Below, piece after piece: positions 7,454-8,564 of a stretch of 8,564 nt of DNA. The notes under the pieces were generated by a model. It saw nothing but the letters and a program-made list of their open reading frames with translations, made no database searches and had not been told where the DNA came from. Source of the DNA: Desulfobulbus sp. (lineage in GTDB: Bacteria > Desulfobacterota > Desulfobulbia > Desulfobulbales > Desulfobulbaceae); assembly GCA_017998195.1 (NCBI GenBank), contig JAGODN010000096.1, positions 1-8,564 on the forward strand, in the 5' to 3' direction. The position numbers and the translations under genes are program-made. How positions within the stretch are numbered: position 1 is the first letter of the stretch; the number at the start of each line of letters is the position of its first letter.

Positions 7454-8505
7454 TGCTGCGCGTCGTCCGCAGACCCGCGAGTCCGGGCTGGCGCGGCGCG
7501 CTGGTGGTGAGCGGCTCCGCGCTCCTCGCCCTGGCCGGCAGCCTGCTGCTGCTCGGTGTGCAGGGCGTCTCCCCGCTCGCCGGGCTGAAGGTGCTCGTGC
7601 TCGGGGCCTTCGGCTCCGCCTGGGCCATCGAGGACTGCCTGCTCAAGGCCATTCCGCTCTTCCTCTGCTCCCTCGGGGTGGCGGTGGCCTTCCGCCTGCA
7701 GATCTGGAACATCGGCGCCGAAGGCCAGTTCGCCCTGGGCGCGATCGGCGCCACCTGGGTCGCCCTCTCCCTGCCCGGCCTGCCCAAAGTCGTTCTCCTG
7801 CCGCTGATGATCACTGCCGCCTGCCTGGCCGGCGGTCTCTGGGGACTGATCCCGGCCATCCTCCGCCAGCGGCTGGGGGCGAGCGAGATCATCGTCACCC
7901 TGATGGGCAACTACATCGCCATTCTCCTGCTCGAATTCCTTGTTTACGGCGTGTGGAAGGATCCTTCCGGTTTTCCCATGACCCCGGCCTTTGCGGATGC
8001 GGCCCTGCTCGGCACCATCGGCTCGACCAGCGTCAACTGGGGCCTGGTGCACTGCCTGGTCCTGGGCGCGGCGGTCTGGGTGCTGTTTCGCTTCAGCCGC
8101 TTCGGCTACGAACTGCGCGCCTGCGGCGACAACGTCCGCGCCGCCCGGTACGCCGGCCTGCCCTACGACCGGCTGGCCCTGTTGGTCATGGTGCTCGGCG
8201 GCGCACTCGCCGGCTGGGCCGGCTGCATCGAGGCCTCGGCCTCGCTCGGTCGACTGCAGCCGTCGATCATGGCCGGCTACGGCTACACCGCCATCGTCGT
8301 CGCCTGGCTGGCCCGGCTCAGCCCGCTCTACATCGGCCTGAGCGCCTTCCTGCTCGCCGGCCTGCGGGTCGGGGTCGAACACCTGCAGCTCGACCTGCAG
8401 GTGCCGGCCGCCTTCGGTTCGATCATCGAGGGACTGATCCTGCTGACCGTGCTGGCCGGGAGTTTTTTCCTCACCTACCGGCTCGTGCCGGCCAGGCGGC
8501 CATGA
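7453..8505 (+). CDS. ABC importer permease, nucleoside/BMP type (YufP-like)
   Basis: Inner-membrane permease of 350 residues belonging to the branched-chain-type permease family used by BMP/PnrA nucleoside importers. Hydrophobic segments lie around residues 14-36, 65-80, 90-108, 112-138, 147-168, 196-213, 240-260, 276-302 and 320-342. Diagnostic motifs are LQIWNIGAEGQFALGAIGATW (82-102), LGASEIIVTLMGNYIA (141-156) and the cytoplasmic coupling loop FGYELRACGDNVRAARYAGL (217-236), which would contact the ATPase. The ATG at 7453 is chosen because it sits in a TGATG junction with a mini-ORF. In-frame GTG 7450 and TTG 7444 are alternatives, and none has a clear Shine-Dalgarno. It overlaps the next gene by ATGA (8502-8505). 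The partner ATPase is not in the window. Confidence 0.92.
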   Translation: MLRVVRRPASPGWRGALVVSGSALLALAGSLLLLGVQGVSPLAGLKVLVLGAFGSAWAIEDCLLKAIPLFLCSLGVAVAFRLQIWNIGAEGQFALGAIGATWVALSLPGLPKVVLLPLMITAACLAGGLWGLIPAILRQRLGASEIIVTLMGNYIAILLLEFLVYGVWKDPSGFPMTPAFADAALLGTIGSTSVNWGLVHCLVLGAAVWVLFRFSRFGYELRACGDNVRAARYAGLPYDRLALLVMVLGGALAGWAGCIEASASLGRLQPSIMAGYGYTAIVVAWLARLSPLYIGLSAFLLAGLRVGVEHLQLDLQVPAAFGSIIEGLILLTVLAGSFFLTYRLVPARRP

Positions 8506-8564
8506 ACATCGACCTGCTCGTGCCCCTCTTCGCCGCGGCGGTGGTGTCCGGCACGAGCCGGTAG
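8475..8564. repeat. Perfect 17-base inverted repeat ending at the window edge
   Basis: CTACCGGCTCGTGCCGG (8475-8491) and CCGGCACGAGCCGGTAG (8548-8564) are exact reverse complements, separated by 56 bases. The match stops at 8492/8547, and the other end coincides with the last base of the window. The first copy is coding sequence near the end of the permease gene. The second disrupts the next permease and supplies its stop. This suggests a fold-back (template-switch or assembly) artefact at microhomology CCGGCACG, though a real hairpin is not excluded. Confidence 0.8.
8502..8564 (+). pseudogene. Truncated 5' end of a second BMP-type ABC permease
   Basis: ATG at 8502 overlaps the stop of the first permease (ATGA). 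The product reads MNIDLLVPLFAAAVVSGTSR and then stops at TAG (8562-8564). The first 18 residues fit the amino terminus of the second permease in BMP-type importers (YufQ-like), which normally continues as a membrane protein of about 300 residues. The last codons and the stop lie in the copy of the inverted repeat, so the truncation is probably not biological. The intact gene is expected just beyond the window. Confidence 0.6.

Noticed and set aside
6196..8382. A 728-codon minus-strand frame opposite the BMP operon (and a similar 499-codon one at 4666-6165)
   Set aside because: Both are shadows of strongly coding plus-strand genes with composition typical of antisense GC-rich DNA; neither has a ribosome binding site or family resemblance.
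4872..8564. A 1230-codon plus-strand open frame spanning the ATPase, binding protein and permease
   Set aside because: It runs in another frame over three well-supported genes plus their promoter, and its translation is Arg/Pro/Gly-rich without domains.

Overview
The window is a high-GC segment (roughly two thirds G+C or more) from a Gram-negative bacterium, most likely a proteobacterium in the broad sense, including Desulfobacterota. The grounds are a class II fumarase, an HDOD signalling protein, a ModF-type double ABC ATPase, an exported binding protein with a signal peptide but no lipobox, and readable sigma-70-type promoters. The genus cannot be read from the sequence. The extreme GC bias opens long antisense and shadow frames across almost the whole window. 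Real genes were chosen by family resemblance, ribosome binding sites and gene junctions.

Left part (about 1-2413, minus strand): a fumarate hydratase (fumC) is followed by an HDOD-domain gene with its own promoter in the 108-base gap. In the first 66 bases, past the HDOD stop, there may be the start of a further minus-strand gene that leaves the window.

Middle (2414-6180): a 225-base divergent intergenic region separates fumC from a plus-strand series. The first gene is a cation diffusion facilitator. After a 66-base gap come an unrecognised 395-residue protein with a strong ribosome binding site and a ModF-like tandem ABC ATPase. These two overlap by ATGA and are probably translated together. 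In the ATPase only one of the two composite nucleotide sites looks catalytically complete. This pair is the least explained part of the window and the best candidate for an undescribed system.

Right part (6181-8564): a 162-base gap holds a possible terminator and a near-consensus promoter (TTGACA, 17 bases, TATACA). They precede a BMP/PnrA-family periplasmic binding protein, a 14-codon mini-ORF coupled by TGATG to an inner-membrane permease, and, overlapping by ATGA, the first codons of a second permease. This is the layout of a nucleoside or purine-type ABC importer. Its ATPase is not in the window and may lie downstream. The second permease is cut after 20 codons by a stop inside a 17-base sequence that is the exact reverse complement of bases 8475-8491. 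This looks more like a fold-back artefact at the end of the sequence than a natural gene end.
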